Below are positions 1-7,535 of a stretch of 64,000 nt of DNA, in pieces; position 1 is the stretch's first letter, and each line of letters begins with the position of its first letter. The notes under the pieces are model-generated. The model had not been told where the DNA came from. It saw only the letters and a program-made list of their open reading frames with translations, and did no database searches. The stretch spans positions 372,001 to 436,000 of the forward strand of contig NZ_QHKX01000001.1 of the NCBI RefSeq assembly GCF_003194625.1. Reading direction: 5' to 3'. The DNA comes from Nocardioides solisilvae. GTDB taxonomy: Bacteria; Actinomycetota; Actinomycetes; Propionibacteriales; Nocardioidaceae. A program made the position numbers and the translations under genes.

Positions 1-244
1 GCATCACGCTGTCCCACGGCTCGTCGCCGACCAGGGTCGGCCCGCCCTGGCCGAGGTAGAGCACACGCGCCCCGACCTGCTCGACGTACGGCGCGGCCCG
101 GCGCAGGTACTCGGCGTACCGCTCCCGCCCGCCGTCGGCGGCGTAGCGCAGCAGGTTGAGCATGACGAAGGGCTCGTCGGGCGCGGACGCCCAGAACTCG
201 GCGAGGTCCTCGGCGGAGGGGTCGACGTGGGGCACCCGCGTCAT
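1..244 (-). CDS. DUF1330-like protein, 3' end outside window
   Basis: This is the N-terminal 81 residues of a protein that continues past the window edge. It starts MTRVPHVDPSAEDLAEFW and contains PFVMLNLLRYAADGGRERYAEYLRRAAPYV, split here as MLNLLRYAADGG and YAEYLRRAAPYV; this phrase is typical of DUF1330 / dimeric alpha-beta barrel proteins of unknown function. The ATG overlaps the TGA of the condensation-domain gene upstream (TCAT on the plus strand), so the two are probably translated together. The family match comes from memory of the motif; the function is unknown. Confidence 0.7.
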   Translation of the reverse strand, partial: MTRVPHVDPSAEDLAEFWASAPDEPFVMLNLLRYAADGGRERYAEYLRRAAPYVEQVGARVLYLGQGGPTLVGDEPWDSVM

Positions 245-1653
245 CCTGCCGGGGCGACGGCCGGCGCGCGCGCCGGGGCCGGGCGGGGGTCGAGCTCGGC
301 CAGCACGGCCCGGCGGATCGTGACCGACAGCGTCGCCACCCAGGCCCCGCACTCCGGCGTCGCGGGGTGCCGTGCCTCGAGGAAGGTGCGCTCCGGCAGG
401 CAGCTGATCCACAGGTGGAGCTGGTCCCCCGCCGGCACGTGCCCGAGGTAGGCCTGGGCCCGGTGCGTGCGCCAGGCCTCCACCCCCGGACCCGTCCGGT
501 GGTCGACCACCGCGAGGACAAAGCTGGGGCGCACCGGCACGCCGAGGAGCCGGCTGACCACGGGCGCCGGCAGCGGTTCGACGCCCGACCGGTCGCAGGT
601 CTCGCGGACCTCGCGCGCGAGCGCGACCAGCGGGGCCGCGGGGTCCACCACGAGCGGGAGCGGGACGATCCCCGTGAACCAGCCGATCGAGCCGGCCTGC
701 TCCTCGCTGCGCCCCGGGACCGCGAGCAGCGCCGGGACCGCCACGGGTGCCACGCCCTCCAGCGCCGCGACCGCGCGCAGCGCCAACGCCAGCAGGGCGT
801 CCTCCAGGCGGGTCTCCCGCTCGGCCAGCAGCTCGGCCAGCTCGCCGGTCTCGCCAGCCGTCGCCAGGGGCATGGAGACCAGCTCGTGGGCCAGCCGGTC
901 GGTGCGCCGCACGCCCGAGGCCGGCGGCAGCCCCGGCACCCCGCCGCCAGCGAGGAGCGCGCGCCAGGGCTCGAGCCGCGGGTCGTCGGGGCCCACGCCC
1001 GCGAGTCGCTCCCGCTCGGCGACCGCGTGGTCGAGGTGGCTGGCTGGCAGGGCCAGGAGGGGGTCGGGCCCGTCGCCCCGCGCGTAGGCCCGGTGCAGCA
1101 ACGGGATCTCGTCGACGGCGGCGTGCAGCGACCCGAGGTCGAAGGCGACGTGGTCGAAGGCGGCGTACAGCGTGACGTGGACGCCGTCGTCGACTGTGAG
1201 GAACCCGGCCCGCGGCCAGACGTGCGGTTGGGCGGTGGCGGAGAGGTGCTCGGTCACGCAGGCGTGGGCCGCCCGGGCGTCGTCCAGCACCCCGAAGGCC
1301 AGCGGCTCGAACTCGGTCGCGCCGGGCGGCAGCACCACGCGGGTGAACCCGTCGCCCGCGCGCCGGTAGTCGCAGCGCAGGCCCTCGTGCCGGTCGAAGA
1401 AGCTCGCCAGCGCCGCCGCCACGGACGACGGCTCGGCGCTCTCGAGGCGGCAGGAGAAGCCGATCCACGGCGCCTCCGCGGGGTCCTCCCCCGCGTGGCC
1501 GAGCGAGGCCACCAGGTGGTGGTGCTGGTCCACGGTGAGCGGGCGCGGGTCGGGTGGCGCGTCCCGCCACGCGGCCTCGCACCGGCGCGACGGCACCCAC
1601 GCCGTCACCCTCCCGGGGCGCACGTGTGCAGCCCCCACGTTGGTCGTACGCAC
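241..1653 (-). CDS. stand-alone condensation-domain (PapA-like) acyltransferase
   Basis: The 470-residue protein resembles a free-standing NRPS condensation or PKS-associated acyltransferase domain. It carries FDHVAFD near residues 166-172, matching HHxxxDG with the second His and the Asp kept and the first His changed to Asp. It also has GWFTGIVPL near 324-332, a typical late motif of the family. Such enzymes transfer acyl groups from CoA or a carrier to an alcohol or amine. I chose the GTG at 1653 because GGGAGGG lies 7-8 nt upstream; the reading frame is open further upstream without support. No carrier protein or adenylation domain is nearby, so the substrate is unknown. Confidence 0.7.
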   Translation of the reverse strand: MRTTNVGAAHVRPGRVTAWVPSRRCEAAWRDAPPDPRPLTVDQHHHLVASLGHAGEDPAEAPWIGFSCRLESAEPSSVAAALASFFDRHEGLRCDYRRAGDGFTRVVLPPGATEFEPLAFGVLDDARAAHACVTEHLSATAQPHVWPRAGFLTVDDGVHVTLYAAFDHVAFDLGSLHAAVDEIPLLHRAYARGDGPDPLLALPASHLDHAVAERERLAGVGPDDPRLEPWRALLAGGGVPGLPPASGVRRTDRLAHELVSMPLATAGETGELAELLAERETRLEDALLALALRAVAALEGVAPVAVPALLAVPGRSEEQAGSIGWFTGIVPLPLVVDPAAPLVALAREVRETCDRSGVEPLPAPVVSRLLGVPVRPSFVLAVVDHRTGPGVEAWRTHRAQAYLGHVPAGDQLHLWISCLPERTFLEARHPATPECGAWVATLSVTIRRAVLAELDPRPAPARAPAVAPAG

Positions 1654-1718
1654 AACCCGGCCCTCCCTGCTGGGTCCTCGCCACCCCCGCGCGCCCGGAC
1701 GCGCCGGCGAGGGACCAC

Positions 1719-1748
1719 ACGCTGGCGGCACTCGCCGGACCCTGTCAA
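1719..1748 (-). promoter_or_regulatory. candidate promoter for the condensation-domain gene
   Basis: On the minus strand, a perfect TTGACA (-35, 1743-1748) is followed after 18 bp by CAGCGT (1719-1724). It reads towards the GTG at 1653 and would give a leader of about 60 nt. It lies just beyond the end of tadC. Confidence 0.4.
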
Positions 1749-1769
1749 GGGTCGTCCCGCCGGCCCGGC

Positions 1770-2561
1770 TCAGCGGACGCCGAGCTGGGCGGCCAGCCCG
1801 GCGACCACGGGCACGACGCCCAGGAGCAGGAACGCCGGCAGCAGGCAGAGCCCCAGCGGCAGCGCCGCGCGCACCCCGACCGCCCTCGCGCGGTCCTCGG
1901 CACCCGCCCGCTCCCGCTCCGCCAGCTGGTCGGCCAGGGCCTCGACGGTCTCCCGCACCGAGGCGCCCGTCTGGTGGGAGCGCGCCAGGGTCCGGCCCAG
2001 CACCGCCACCCCCGGTTCCGTCGTCGGGGCGTCGCCGGCCCCGGACCCGGCCAGGTCCGACCAGACGGTGACGGGGTCGACCCCGAGGGCGAGACGGGCC
2101 GTGGTCGGCGCCAGCGCGTCGGCCGCCTCACCCGGCAGGGCGGCGCAGGCGGCCGCCAGCGCGTGGCCGGGCGGGGCGCCCGCCCGCAGCCCGGCCGCCA
2201 TCAGCCCGACCAGGTGCGGGAGGTCGCGGGCCGCCCTCGCCCGGGCCCGACGCACGACCGCCGGCTCCGCGCTGCCCAGCACCCGCCAACACCCCAGCGC
2301 CGCCACCGCACCGGCCACCGCGCCGGGCGTCCCGCCCAGGAAGAGCTGCACCCCCACCCCCGCCAGCACGGAGACCCCCGCCTGCCGGGTCCGCGCGCCC
2401 GGTCCCGACGTGGCCAACCCCGCCGTGCCCAGCCCCGCCGTGCCCGACCCGTCCCCGGGCGGCGCGGGGCCGCGGGGCGCGACCCGCCACGGCGGGCCGA
2501 GGAGCGCGGCGACCGCGACCAGCACCCCGGCGAGCAGGGCCTGGGACGCCGCCCCGCTCAC
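1770..2561 (-). CDS. TadC-like type II secretion F family protein
   Basis: This is a 263-residue membrane protein with an N-terminal hydrophobic segment, a T2SSF-like cytoplasmic domain (LPHLVGLMAAGLRAGAPPGH and SHQTGASVRETVEALADQL) and a C-terminal hydrophobic pair. It is the second inner-membrane platform protein of a Tad/Flp pilus or related system and corresponds to Rv3657c by position. The GTG start overlaps the tadB stop (GTGA). It is the last gene of the operon: no Flp pilin, TadE or TadF gene follows before the next unrelated gene. Confidence 0.85.
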   Translation of the reverse strand: MSGAASQALLAGVLVAVAALLGPPWRVAPRGPAPPGDGSGTAGLGTAGLATSGPGARTRQAGVSVLAGVGVQLFLGGTPGAVAGAVAALGCWRVLGSAEPAVVRRARARAARDLPHLVGLMAAGLRAGAPPGHALAAACAALPGEAADALAPTTARLALGVDPVTVWSDLAGSGAGDAPTTEPGVAVLGRTLARSHQTGASVRETVEALADQLAERERAGAEDRARAVGVRAALPLGLCLLPAFLLLGVVPVVAGLAAQLGVR

Positions 2562-3358
2562 GGCCCACGCTCCACGTCGCCGGCGATCGCCTCGATCCAC
2601 CACAGCCCACCGAGGGCGAGTGCGAGGCCGCCGACGAGGCAGGCCACCCCGACCGTCGTGGTGAGGAGGAACTCCCAAGGGCGTCCGCCTGCGCCGCCAC
2701 CGGCGAGCAGGGCGAGCCCGGGCAGCGCCACCAGCAGCCGTGCGGTCGAGCGGGCCGAGGCCAGCTCGGAGGCGACGACCTGCCGGGTCGCCCGCGCCCG
2801 CACCAGACCGTCCGCCACCCGGCCCAGCGCCGTCGCCAGCCCCTCGCCGCTGCGGTGGGAGACCTGCCAGGCCGCCGCGAGGAGGCGCAGGTCCCGGTGA
2901 CGACCCCGGCGCAGCGCCGCCGGCACGTCGGCCCCCAGCCGAGCGGCTCGGAGCGCGGGCTCCAGCTCCCGGCAGTCGCGGGCGGCGAGCTCGAGCGCCC
3001 GTTCCGGGCTCCGTCCGGCCCGGAGCTCGTCTGCGAGGGCGGAGCACGCCTCCAGCACCTCGTCGGCCAGCGCCGCCTCGGCCCGGCGCCGTCGTCCGCG
3101 GGCGGCGAGGCCGAGCACCCCGGCCACGACCGCCGCCCCCGTCCCGGCCAGCGCCACGTCGCGGGCGCCCAGCCACCCCGTTCCAGCGGCGAGCGCCAGC
3201 AGCCCCACCCCGACGACGGGCAGCCCTGCGGCGTCCCGCCCGTCGGCCCGCCCGGCCCGCCGGGGTGGCGCGGGGCTCGCGGGGCGCGGGCGGGACAGCA
3301 GCGTCGCGGCCACGACGGCGGCCACCGCCAGCCACTCGGGGCCCTCCCACGGGCTCAC
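2558..3358 (-). CDS. TadB-like type II secretion F family protein
   Basis: The 266-residue protein has hydrophobic segments near residues 9-22, 46-85 and 205-255 around a cytoplasmic T2SSF domain (LADELRAGRSPERALELAA; QVSHRSGEGLATAL). It should be the inner-membrane platform partner of the TadA ATPase. The GTG at 3358 overlaps the TGA of tadA, and its own TGA overlaps the tadC start, so three genes are tightly coupled. Confidence 0.85.
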   Translation of the reverse strand: MSPWEGPEWLAVAAVVAATLLSRPRPASPAPPRRAGRADGRDAAGLPVVGVGLLALAAGTGWLGARDVALAGTGAAVVAGVLGLAARGRRRRAEAALADEVLEACSALADELRAGRSPERALELAARDCRELEPALRAARLGADVPAALRRGRHRDLRLLAAAWQVSHRSGEGLATALGRVADGLVRARATRQVVASELASARSTARLLVALPGLALLAGGGAGGRPWEFLLTTTVGVACLVGGLALALGGLWWIEAIAGDVERGP

Positions 3359-4509
3359 AGCCGGGCCGCCAGGGCGTCGGCCGCCGGGCCCTCCCGCAGG
3401 CCGCCGTCGGCGTCGAAGGTGAGGGCCGGCACCACCACGACCTGGTCGCCGACCCGGGTGGGCACCGCCACCTCCGCCAGCCGGCGCACGCCGTCGGGCC
3501 CGCGCACCACGTGCAGCACCAGGTCGACCGCCGCCCCCAGCTGGCTCGCCGCGGCCTGCCGCCCCAGCCCGGCGGTCGCGGCGAGGGCCTCGACCCTGGC
3601 GACGACCTGGGTGGCCGCGTTGGCGTGGAGGGTGCCGGCCCCGCCCTCGTGGCCGGTGTTCATCGCGGCCAGCAGGTCGACGACCTCGGCGCCGCGCACC
3701 TCGCCGACGACCAGCCGGTCGGGGCGCATCCGGAGCGCCTGCCGGACCAGCAGGCGCAGGTCGAGCGCACCCTCGCCCTCGACGTTGGCGGGCCGCGCCT
3801 CCAGCGCCACGACGTGGGGATGGTCGGGCCGCAGCTCGGAGGAGTCCTCCACCAGCACGATCCGCTCGTGGTCGGGGACCAGCCCCAGCACGGTGGAGAG
3901 CAGCGTCGTCTTCCCCGACCCGGTGCCGCCGCTGACGAGGAAGGCGAGCCGTCTGGCCACCACGTCGCGCAGCAGCCGGGCACCCGGGGCGGTGAGCGTG
4001 CCCGCGGCGACCAGCTCGTCCAGCCCGAAGGCCCGCTGGCGGGGCACCCGCAGGGAGATCAGCGTCCCGGGCCGGGCGACCGGGGCCAGCACGGCGTGGA
4101 AGCGGGTCCCGTCGGGGAGCCGCACGTCGCAGCACGGGGTCGCGTCGTCGAGCCGACGACCCCCGAGGCTCGCGAGCCGCTGCGCGAGGCGTCGCACCTC
4201 GGCCTCGTCGGCGAGCTCGACGGCCGTCTGCTCCAGGCCCCGGCCACGGTCCACCCACACGGGGCCCGGGCCGTTGACCAGCACGTCGGTGACGCTCTCG
4301 TCGCGGACCAGCGGCTCGAGCACGCCGACGCCGTAGGCTGTGCGCCGGAGCAGCTCGTGGATGGCCCGCACGGCCTCGTCGCCGACCGGCCGACCCTGGC
4401 GGCGCAGCACCTCGGCCACCCGGTGGGGCGTGACCTCCCCGGCCTCCCGCGCGAGCTCCTCGCGGACCGCCTCGACGGTGGCCGGGGCCGGACCGCTCAG
4501 GCGGCCCAC
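3355..4509 (-). CDS. tadA: TadA/CpaF-like secretion ATPase
   Basis: The 384-residue ATPase of the type II/IV secretion superfamily powers pilus assembly or secretion from the cytoplasmic face. The Walker A motif GGTGSGKT is at about 194-201, followed by the Asp and His boxes (VLVEDSSELRPDHPHVVALE region) and RPDRLVVGEVRGAEVVDLL. I chose the GTG at 4509 because GGGAG lies 5-6 nt upstream and the start lies just inside the end of the ssd gene (13-nt overlap). It corresponds to Rv3659c in the mycobacterial order. Confidence 0.9.
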   Translation of the reverse strand: MGRLSGPAPATVEAVREELAREAGEVTPHRVAEVLRRQGRPVGDEAVRAIHELLRRTAYGVGVLEPLVRDESVTDVLVNGPGPVWVDRGRGLEQTAVELADEAEVRRLAQRLASLGGRRLDDATPCCDVRLPDGTRFHAVLAPVARPGTLISLRVPRQRAFGLDELVAAGTLTAPGARLLRDVVARRLAFLVSGGTGSGKTTLLSTVLGLVPDHERIVLVEDSSELRPDHPHVVALEARPANVEGEGALDLRLLVRQALRMRPDRLVVGEVRGAEVVDLLAAMNTGHEGGAGTLHANAATQVVARVEALAATAGLGRQAAASQLGAAVDLVLHVVRGPDGVRRLAEVAVPTRVGDQVVVVPALTFDADGGLREGPAADALAARL

Positions 4510-5561
4510 GGCTCTCCCAGCCCGACCAGCAGCTCCGTCGCCGCCCGCGCCAGCGGGCCCCGCCGGGCCCGCGCCGGCCCCAGGCCCAGCTCGACCGACT
4601 CCTCCAGGCCGCGCTGCTCGGCCATGGCGACCAGCACGGGGGCGCCCACCGTCCGCTCCACGGCCGCCGGCGCCAGGCCGCGTCCCCGGAGCACCAGGCC
4701 CGCCCGCCCGGGACCGCCCTCGAGCACCCGCGCGGTGGCCGCGACGCTGGTCAGGGTCGGCCTCAGCACCACGAGGAGGCGGTCGCTGCGCGCCAGCACC
4801 TCCTCGGCCGCCGCCCCCGGCAGGCGGGGCAGGTCGACGACGACCAGGTCGTGCACCCGGCGCGCGGCCTCCAGGGCCTCGCGGAGCACCTCGGCCGGTG
4901 GCGGCTCGGCCCCTCCGCCCCACGTCAGCACCCCCAGCCCGCCGCGGCGGGGCACGGCGTCGCGCAGCGAGACCCCGGAGAGCCGGCCGCTGGTGCCGGC
5001 GAGCCCCTCCCACCCCAGGCCGGGCTCCCCGTCGAGCCCCAGCACCCGGCCGGCCCCCGGCCCGCCCGGGTCCGCGTCGACCACCAGGACCGGTCCGCTG
5101 CGCGCGGCGACCTGGCCCAGCGCGCACGCCAGGGTGGTCGCACCGGCCCCGCCCGAGCCGGCCCGGACGGCGACGACGTGACCGCGCCGCCGCTGGGTGA
5201 CCAGGTCGGCCATCAGCCCCGCCACCCACCCGGCCGCCCGCTCGAGGTGGAGCACCGCCTCGGCGCCGAGCTCGACCGCCCGGCGGAACTCGGCCTCCTC
5301 CGGCTCCTGCCGGGCGACGAGGTGGACGCCCGGACGGCGCGGCGGGCGCAGGAGGGCCAGGCGGCCCGCCAGGTCGGCCCCGACGAGCACCGCCCCCGCT
5401 CCCGACCAGGCAGCCAACGCCTCCGCGGCGCCGCCCGCGACGTGGGGCATCACCCCCGCCCCCGCCGCCAGGCGGTGTACCTCCTCGACCAGGGCCGGGT
5501 CCGCGCTGACCAGCAGCAGCGGCGCCGTCCCGAACCCCTGAGCGTCCCTCGACTCGTGCAT
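4497..5561 (-). CDS. ssd: Ssd/CpaE-like septum-site or pilus-localisation protein
   Basis: The 354-residue protein has an N-terminal receiver-like region (about 12-110) and a C-terminal ParA/MinD-like ATPase fold. The P-loop is deviant, GSGGAGATT (135-143), lacking the usual lysine, as in Ssd/CpaE proteins. VLVVDADPGGPG and LVVVDLPRLPG are the later MinD-like motifs. In Tad operons this protein directs the machine to a cell site; in mycobacteria Ssd (Rv3660c) affects septum formation. The start is the ATG at 5561 with a weak AGGG upstream. It is the first gene of the Tad operon and divergent from the HAD gene. Confidence 0.8.
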   Translation of the reverse strand: MHESRDAQGFGTAPLLLVSADPALVEEVHRLAAGAGVMPHVAGGAAEALAAWSGAGAVLVGADLAGRLALLRPPRRPGVHLVARQEPEEAEFRRAVELGAEAVLHLERAAGWVAGLMADLVTQRRRGHVVAVRAGSGGAGATTLACALGQVAARSGPVLVVDADPGGPGAGRVLGLDGEPGLGWEGLAGTSGRLSGVSLRDAVPRRGGLGVLTWGGGAEPPPAEVLREALEAARRVHDLVVVDLPRLPGAAAEEVLARSDRLLVVLRPTLTSVAATARVLEGGPGRAGLVLRGRGLAPAAVERTVGAPVLVAMAEQRGLEESVELGLGPARARRGPLARAATELLVGLGEPWAA

Positions 5562-5702
5562 GCGGGGAACCCTGCCGACCCTCTCGCCCCGCCGACGGCC
5601 GCGCCCGCCGCGCCTGTGGAGAAGCGCCCGGGACACACGGCCTGTGGAGGCCGAGCGGCGCGCGGACGGCGCCGTTCGCCCGCCTCGGCGGGGCCGGCGA
5701 CC

Positions 5703-5708
5703 TAGCAT
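5703..5708 (+). promoter_or_regulatory. candidate -10 of leaderless HAD gene
   Basis: TAGCAT is followed by 7 nt and then ATG at 5716, so transcription is predicted to start at the start codon. An in-frame ATG at 5707 lies inside the hexamer and is therefore less likely to be used. Confidence 0.45.
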
Positions 5709-5715
5709 GGAGGGC

Positions 5716-6507
5716 ATGCCTGGCGCGGCTGCGGCCTTCTTCGACCTCGACAAGACGATCATCGCCAAGTCGAGCACGCTCGCGTTCAGCCGCCCCTTCC
5801 AGGCCGGCGGCCTGATCACCCGCCGCGCGATGCTGCGCTCCGCCTACGCCCAGTTCGTCTACCTGGTCGGCGGCGCCGACCACGACCAGATGGAGCGGCT
5901 GCGCCGGTTCATGTCCCAGCTGGTCGCAGGGTGGGACGTCGCGACCGTCCGCGAGATCGTGGCCGACACCCTGCACAACGTCGTCGAGCCGATCGTCTAC
6001 GACGAGGCGGTCGACCTCATCGAGGAGCACCGGCTCGCCGGCCACGACGTGGTCGTCGTCTCCGCGAGCGGCGCCGAGGTGGTGGGGCCGATCGCCGAGA
6101 TGCTCGGCGCCGACCGGGTCGTCGCAACCAGGCTCGAGATCGTCGACGGTCGCTACTCCGGGGAGATCGAGTACTACGCCTACGCCGAGGAGAAGGCCCG
6201 CGCCGTCGAGGCGCTGGCTGCCGAGTGCGGCTACGACCTCGACGCCTCCTACGCCTACAGCGACTCGGTCACCGACGTGCCGATGCTCGAGGCGGTCGGG
6301 CAGCCCTTCGCGGTCAACCCCGACCGGGAGCTGCGCCGGGTCGCGACCGAGCGCGGGTGGCCGATCCTGACCTTCACCCGGCCGGTGGCCCTGCGCTCCC
6401 GCGTGCTCCCCGCCAGGCAGACCCTGGCCGCCCTCGCGGTGGGCGGCGCGGTCGCCGTCGGCAGCCTGGTCTGGGCCAGTTCACGCCGCCGCACGGGCCA
6501 GGCCTGA
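5716..6507 (+). CDS. HAD-IB family phosphatase
   Basis: The 263-residue HAD hydrolase has motif I FFDLDKTI (9-16), motif II VVSASGAEVV and motif III/IV YSDSVTDVPML. These are typical of SerB-like HAD-IB enzymes acting on phosphomonoesters, possibly phosphoserine or a lysophospholipid headgroup. A single hydrophobic segment near the C-terminus (LAALAVGGAVAVGSLVW) suggests membrane anchoring. It holds the place of Rv3661, between ssd and the small-RNA locus. Confidence 0.85.
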   Translation: MPGAAAAFFDLDKTIIAKSSTLAFSRPFQAGGLITRRAMLRSAYAQFVYLVGGADHDQMERLRRFMSQLVAGWDVATVREIVADTLHNVVEPIVYDEAVDLIEEHRLAGHDVVVVSASGAEVVGPIAEMLGADRVVATRLEIVDGRYSGEIEYYAYAEEKARAVEALAAECGYDLDASYAYSDSVTDVPMLEAVGQPFAVNPDRELRRVATERGWPILTFTRPVALRSRVLPARQTLAALAVGGAVAVGSLVWASSRRRTGQA

Positions 6508-6569
6508 GCCCTCCGTCGGCGTCCGACGGGGCCGTCGCCGACCCAGACGCACGTCACAAAGTCAAGGCC

Positions 6570-6598
6570 TTGAACCCCCACCGGGAGAGGCGTACAAA
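6570..6598 (+). promoter_or_regulatory. candidate promoter of structured RNA
   Basis: TTGAAC (6570-6575), a 17-bp spacer and TACAAA (6593-6598) form a housekeeping-type promoter in the intergenic region after the HAD gene. The predicted start is near 6605. No open reading frame with a ribosome site follows. Confidence 0.45.
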
Positions 6599-6604
6599 GG
6601 AGTC

Positions 6605-6771
6605 AGAACTCCACAGAGCAGCACGTGAACCCGGTACCCACGCGGCGATCATCCCTTCGAAAGGGCGCTGGTCAGGGCGGCAGGTCCGCGGACCACTACT
6701 TTGATGCACGCCTGGTAGCCGGGTCCCACGTGTCAGCGGCGGCACCCGATCCCACGCGGCACGGGTGCCGC
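6605..6771 (+). ncRNA. candidate Ms1/MTS2823-like (6S-type) structured RNA
   Basis: A 272-bp gap without a convincing gene holds a promoter and a foldable transcript. A long interrupted closing stem is visible: CACGTG 6622-6627 with 6727-6732, ACCCGG 6629-6634 with CCGGGT 6719-6724, and TACC 6635-6638 with GGTA 6714-6717. Inside are a hairpin CCCTT-CGA-AAGGG flanked by GATCA/TGGTC (6648-6674) and the palindrome GGTCCGCGGACC (6683-6694). The GCGGCACCCG/CGGGTGCCGC hairpin at 6739-6771 can end it. The neighbours match Rv3661 and Rv3662c, between which the abundant mycobacterial RNA MTS2823/Ms1 lies (from memory). Homology is inferred from position and architecture only. Confidence 0.55.
6739..6771. 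terminator. hairpin after the RNA and the Fic-like gene
   Basis: GCGGCACCCG (6739-6748) and CGGGTGCCGC (6762-6771) form a perfect 10-bp stem with a 13-nt loop. It lies 8 bp past the stop of the convergent Fic-like gene and can serve both directions. No U-tract is present. Confidence 0.5.
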
Positions 6772-6779
6772 TCGCATGC

Positions 6780-7508
6780 TCAGGCCGGGCCCCGTCGCAG
6801 CGGGCTCGCCTCGGCGCCGGCGGCGAACGCCTCGGCGGCGTACAGCGCCCACGCGTGGGCCCCGCGCTCGCCACCGTCCCGGTAGCCGCGGAGGTTCGAC
6901 TCGTACTGCGGGCGCAGCGCCAGGTGGCCGGCCTCCGGCACGACGAGCGACTTGGAGTCGACGCCCCGGGCCACGAGGACCAGCCGCTCGACCGCCCGGG
7001 CGACCATCCCGTTGTGGGAGCCGAACGGCTCCCCGGTCGCGATCTCGGCGTGCGCGACGGCGGCGACCAGCAGCGCGGGCGCCTCGGTGGGGGCCAGCAG
7101 CAGGTCGGCGACCCGGCGCAGCAGCGCGGCGGAGGCGGCGTCCCGGGGCCGTCCGAGCTGTTCCTCGGGGAGGCTGGTGGCGGCAGCGACGGCGTGCAGC
7201 CGGGCCAGGGCCTGGAGCGGGGCGCTGCCCAGCAGCGGCGCGTTGCCCAGCAGCACCGCCGAGAGCCGGAGCGCGTCCTGGGCGACCGCGTCGCCGCGTC
7301 CCTCGGAAAGGTCGGCCAGCCCGGAGGTCGACCCCTCCAGCACCGCGGAGGCGTGGGCGCCGCGGGCCAGCGACTCGGCCGTCGTCTCGGGCGAGGTGCG
7401 GCGCAGCCCGCGGTCGCGCAGCATGACGTCGATGCCGTCGCGGGTCGCCGCCAGCGCCGAGGAGACGCCCTCGAGCTCCGCCAACCACGCCAAGGGGTCC
7501 CTGCTCAC
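6780..7508 (-). CDS. Fic-fold protein with degenerate catalytic motif
   Basis: The 242-residue protein resembles Fic/DOC proteins. S54-A-V-L-E-G59 fits the inhibitory motif (S/T)xxxE(G/N), and EPFGSHNGMVAR (160-171) aligns with HPFxxGNGRxxR. The catalytic His is Glu, the acidic residue is Ser and the first Arg is Met, so AMP transfer of the usual kind is unlikely. The ending YESNLRGYRDGG...HAW also fits the fold. GTG 7508 is chosen because TAGCGT lies 7 nt upstream; GTG 7517 is an alternative. Its position matches Rv3662c. The role is unknown; it may bind nucleotide or a partner protein. Confidence 0.6.
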   Translation of the reverse strand: MSRDPLAWLAELEGVSSALAATRDGIDVMLRDRGLRRTSPETTAESLARGAHASAVLEGSTSGLADLSEGRGDAVAQDALRLSAVLLGNAPLLGSAPLQALARLHAVAAATSLPEEQLGRPRDAASAALLRRVADLLLAPTEAPALLVAAVAHAEIATGEPFGSHNGMVARAVERLVLVARGVDSKSLVVPEAGHLALRPQYESNLRGYRDGGERGAHAWALYAAEAFAAGAEASPLRRGPA

Positions 7509-7515
7509 CCGGGTC

Positions 7516-7521
7516 ACGCTA
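7516..7521 (-). promoter_or_regulatory. candidate -10 of leaderless Fic-like gene
   Basis: TAGCGT on the minus strand, 7 nt before GTG 7508. It is separated by one base from the opposite-strand -10 of the methyltransferase gene. Confidence 0.45.
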
Positions 7522-7522
7522 G

Positions 7523-7528
7523 TAGCCT
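7523..7528 (+). promoter_or_regulatory. candidate -10 of leaderless methyltransferase gene
   Basis: TAGCCT, 7 nt before ATG 7536. It forms a back-to-back pair with the minus-strand hexamer at 7516-7521. Confidence 0.45.
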
Positions 7529-7535
7529 CGGACCA

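Noticed and set aside
367..2664. 765-codon plus-strand open frame
   Set aside because: It runs antisense to the acyltransferase and tadC genes, is Arg/Pro/His-rich with no domain, and is a GC-skew shadow.
4510..6045. Long N-terminal extension of the tadA frame
   Set aside because: The frame stays open through ssd, but its sequence is low-complexity Gly/Arg/Pro; the GTG at 4509 has a ribosome site and starts the real domain.
6625..6885. 86-codon frame in the RNA region
   Set aside because: It has no ribosome site, no family resemblance, and runs over the end of the convergent Fic-like gene.
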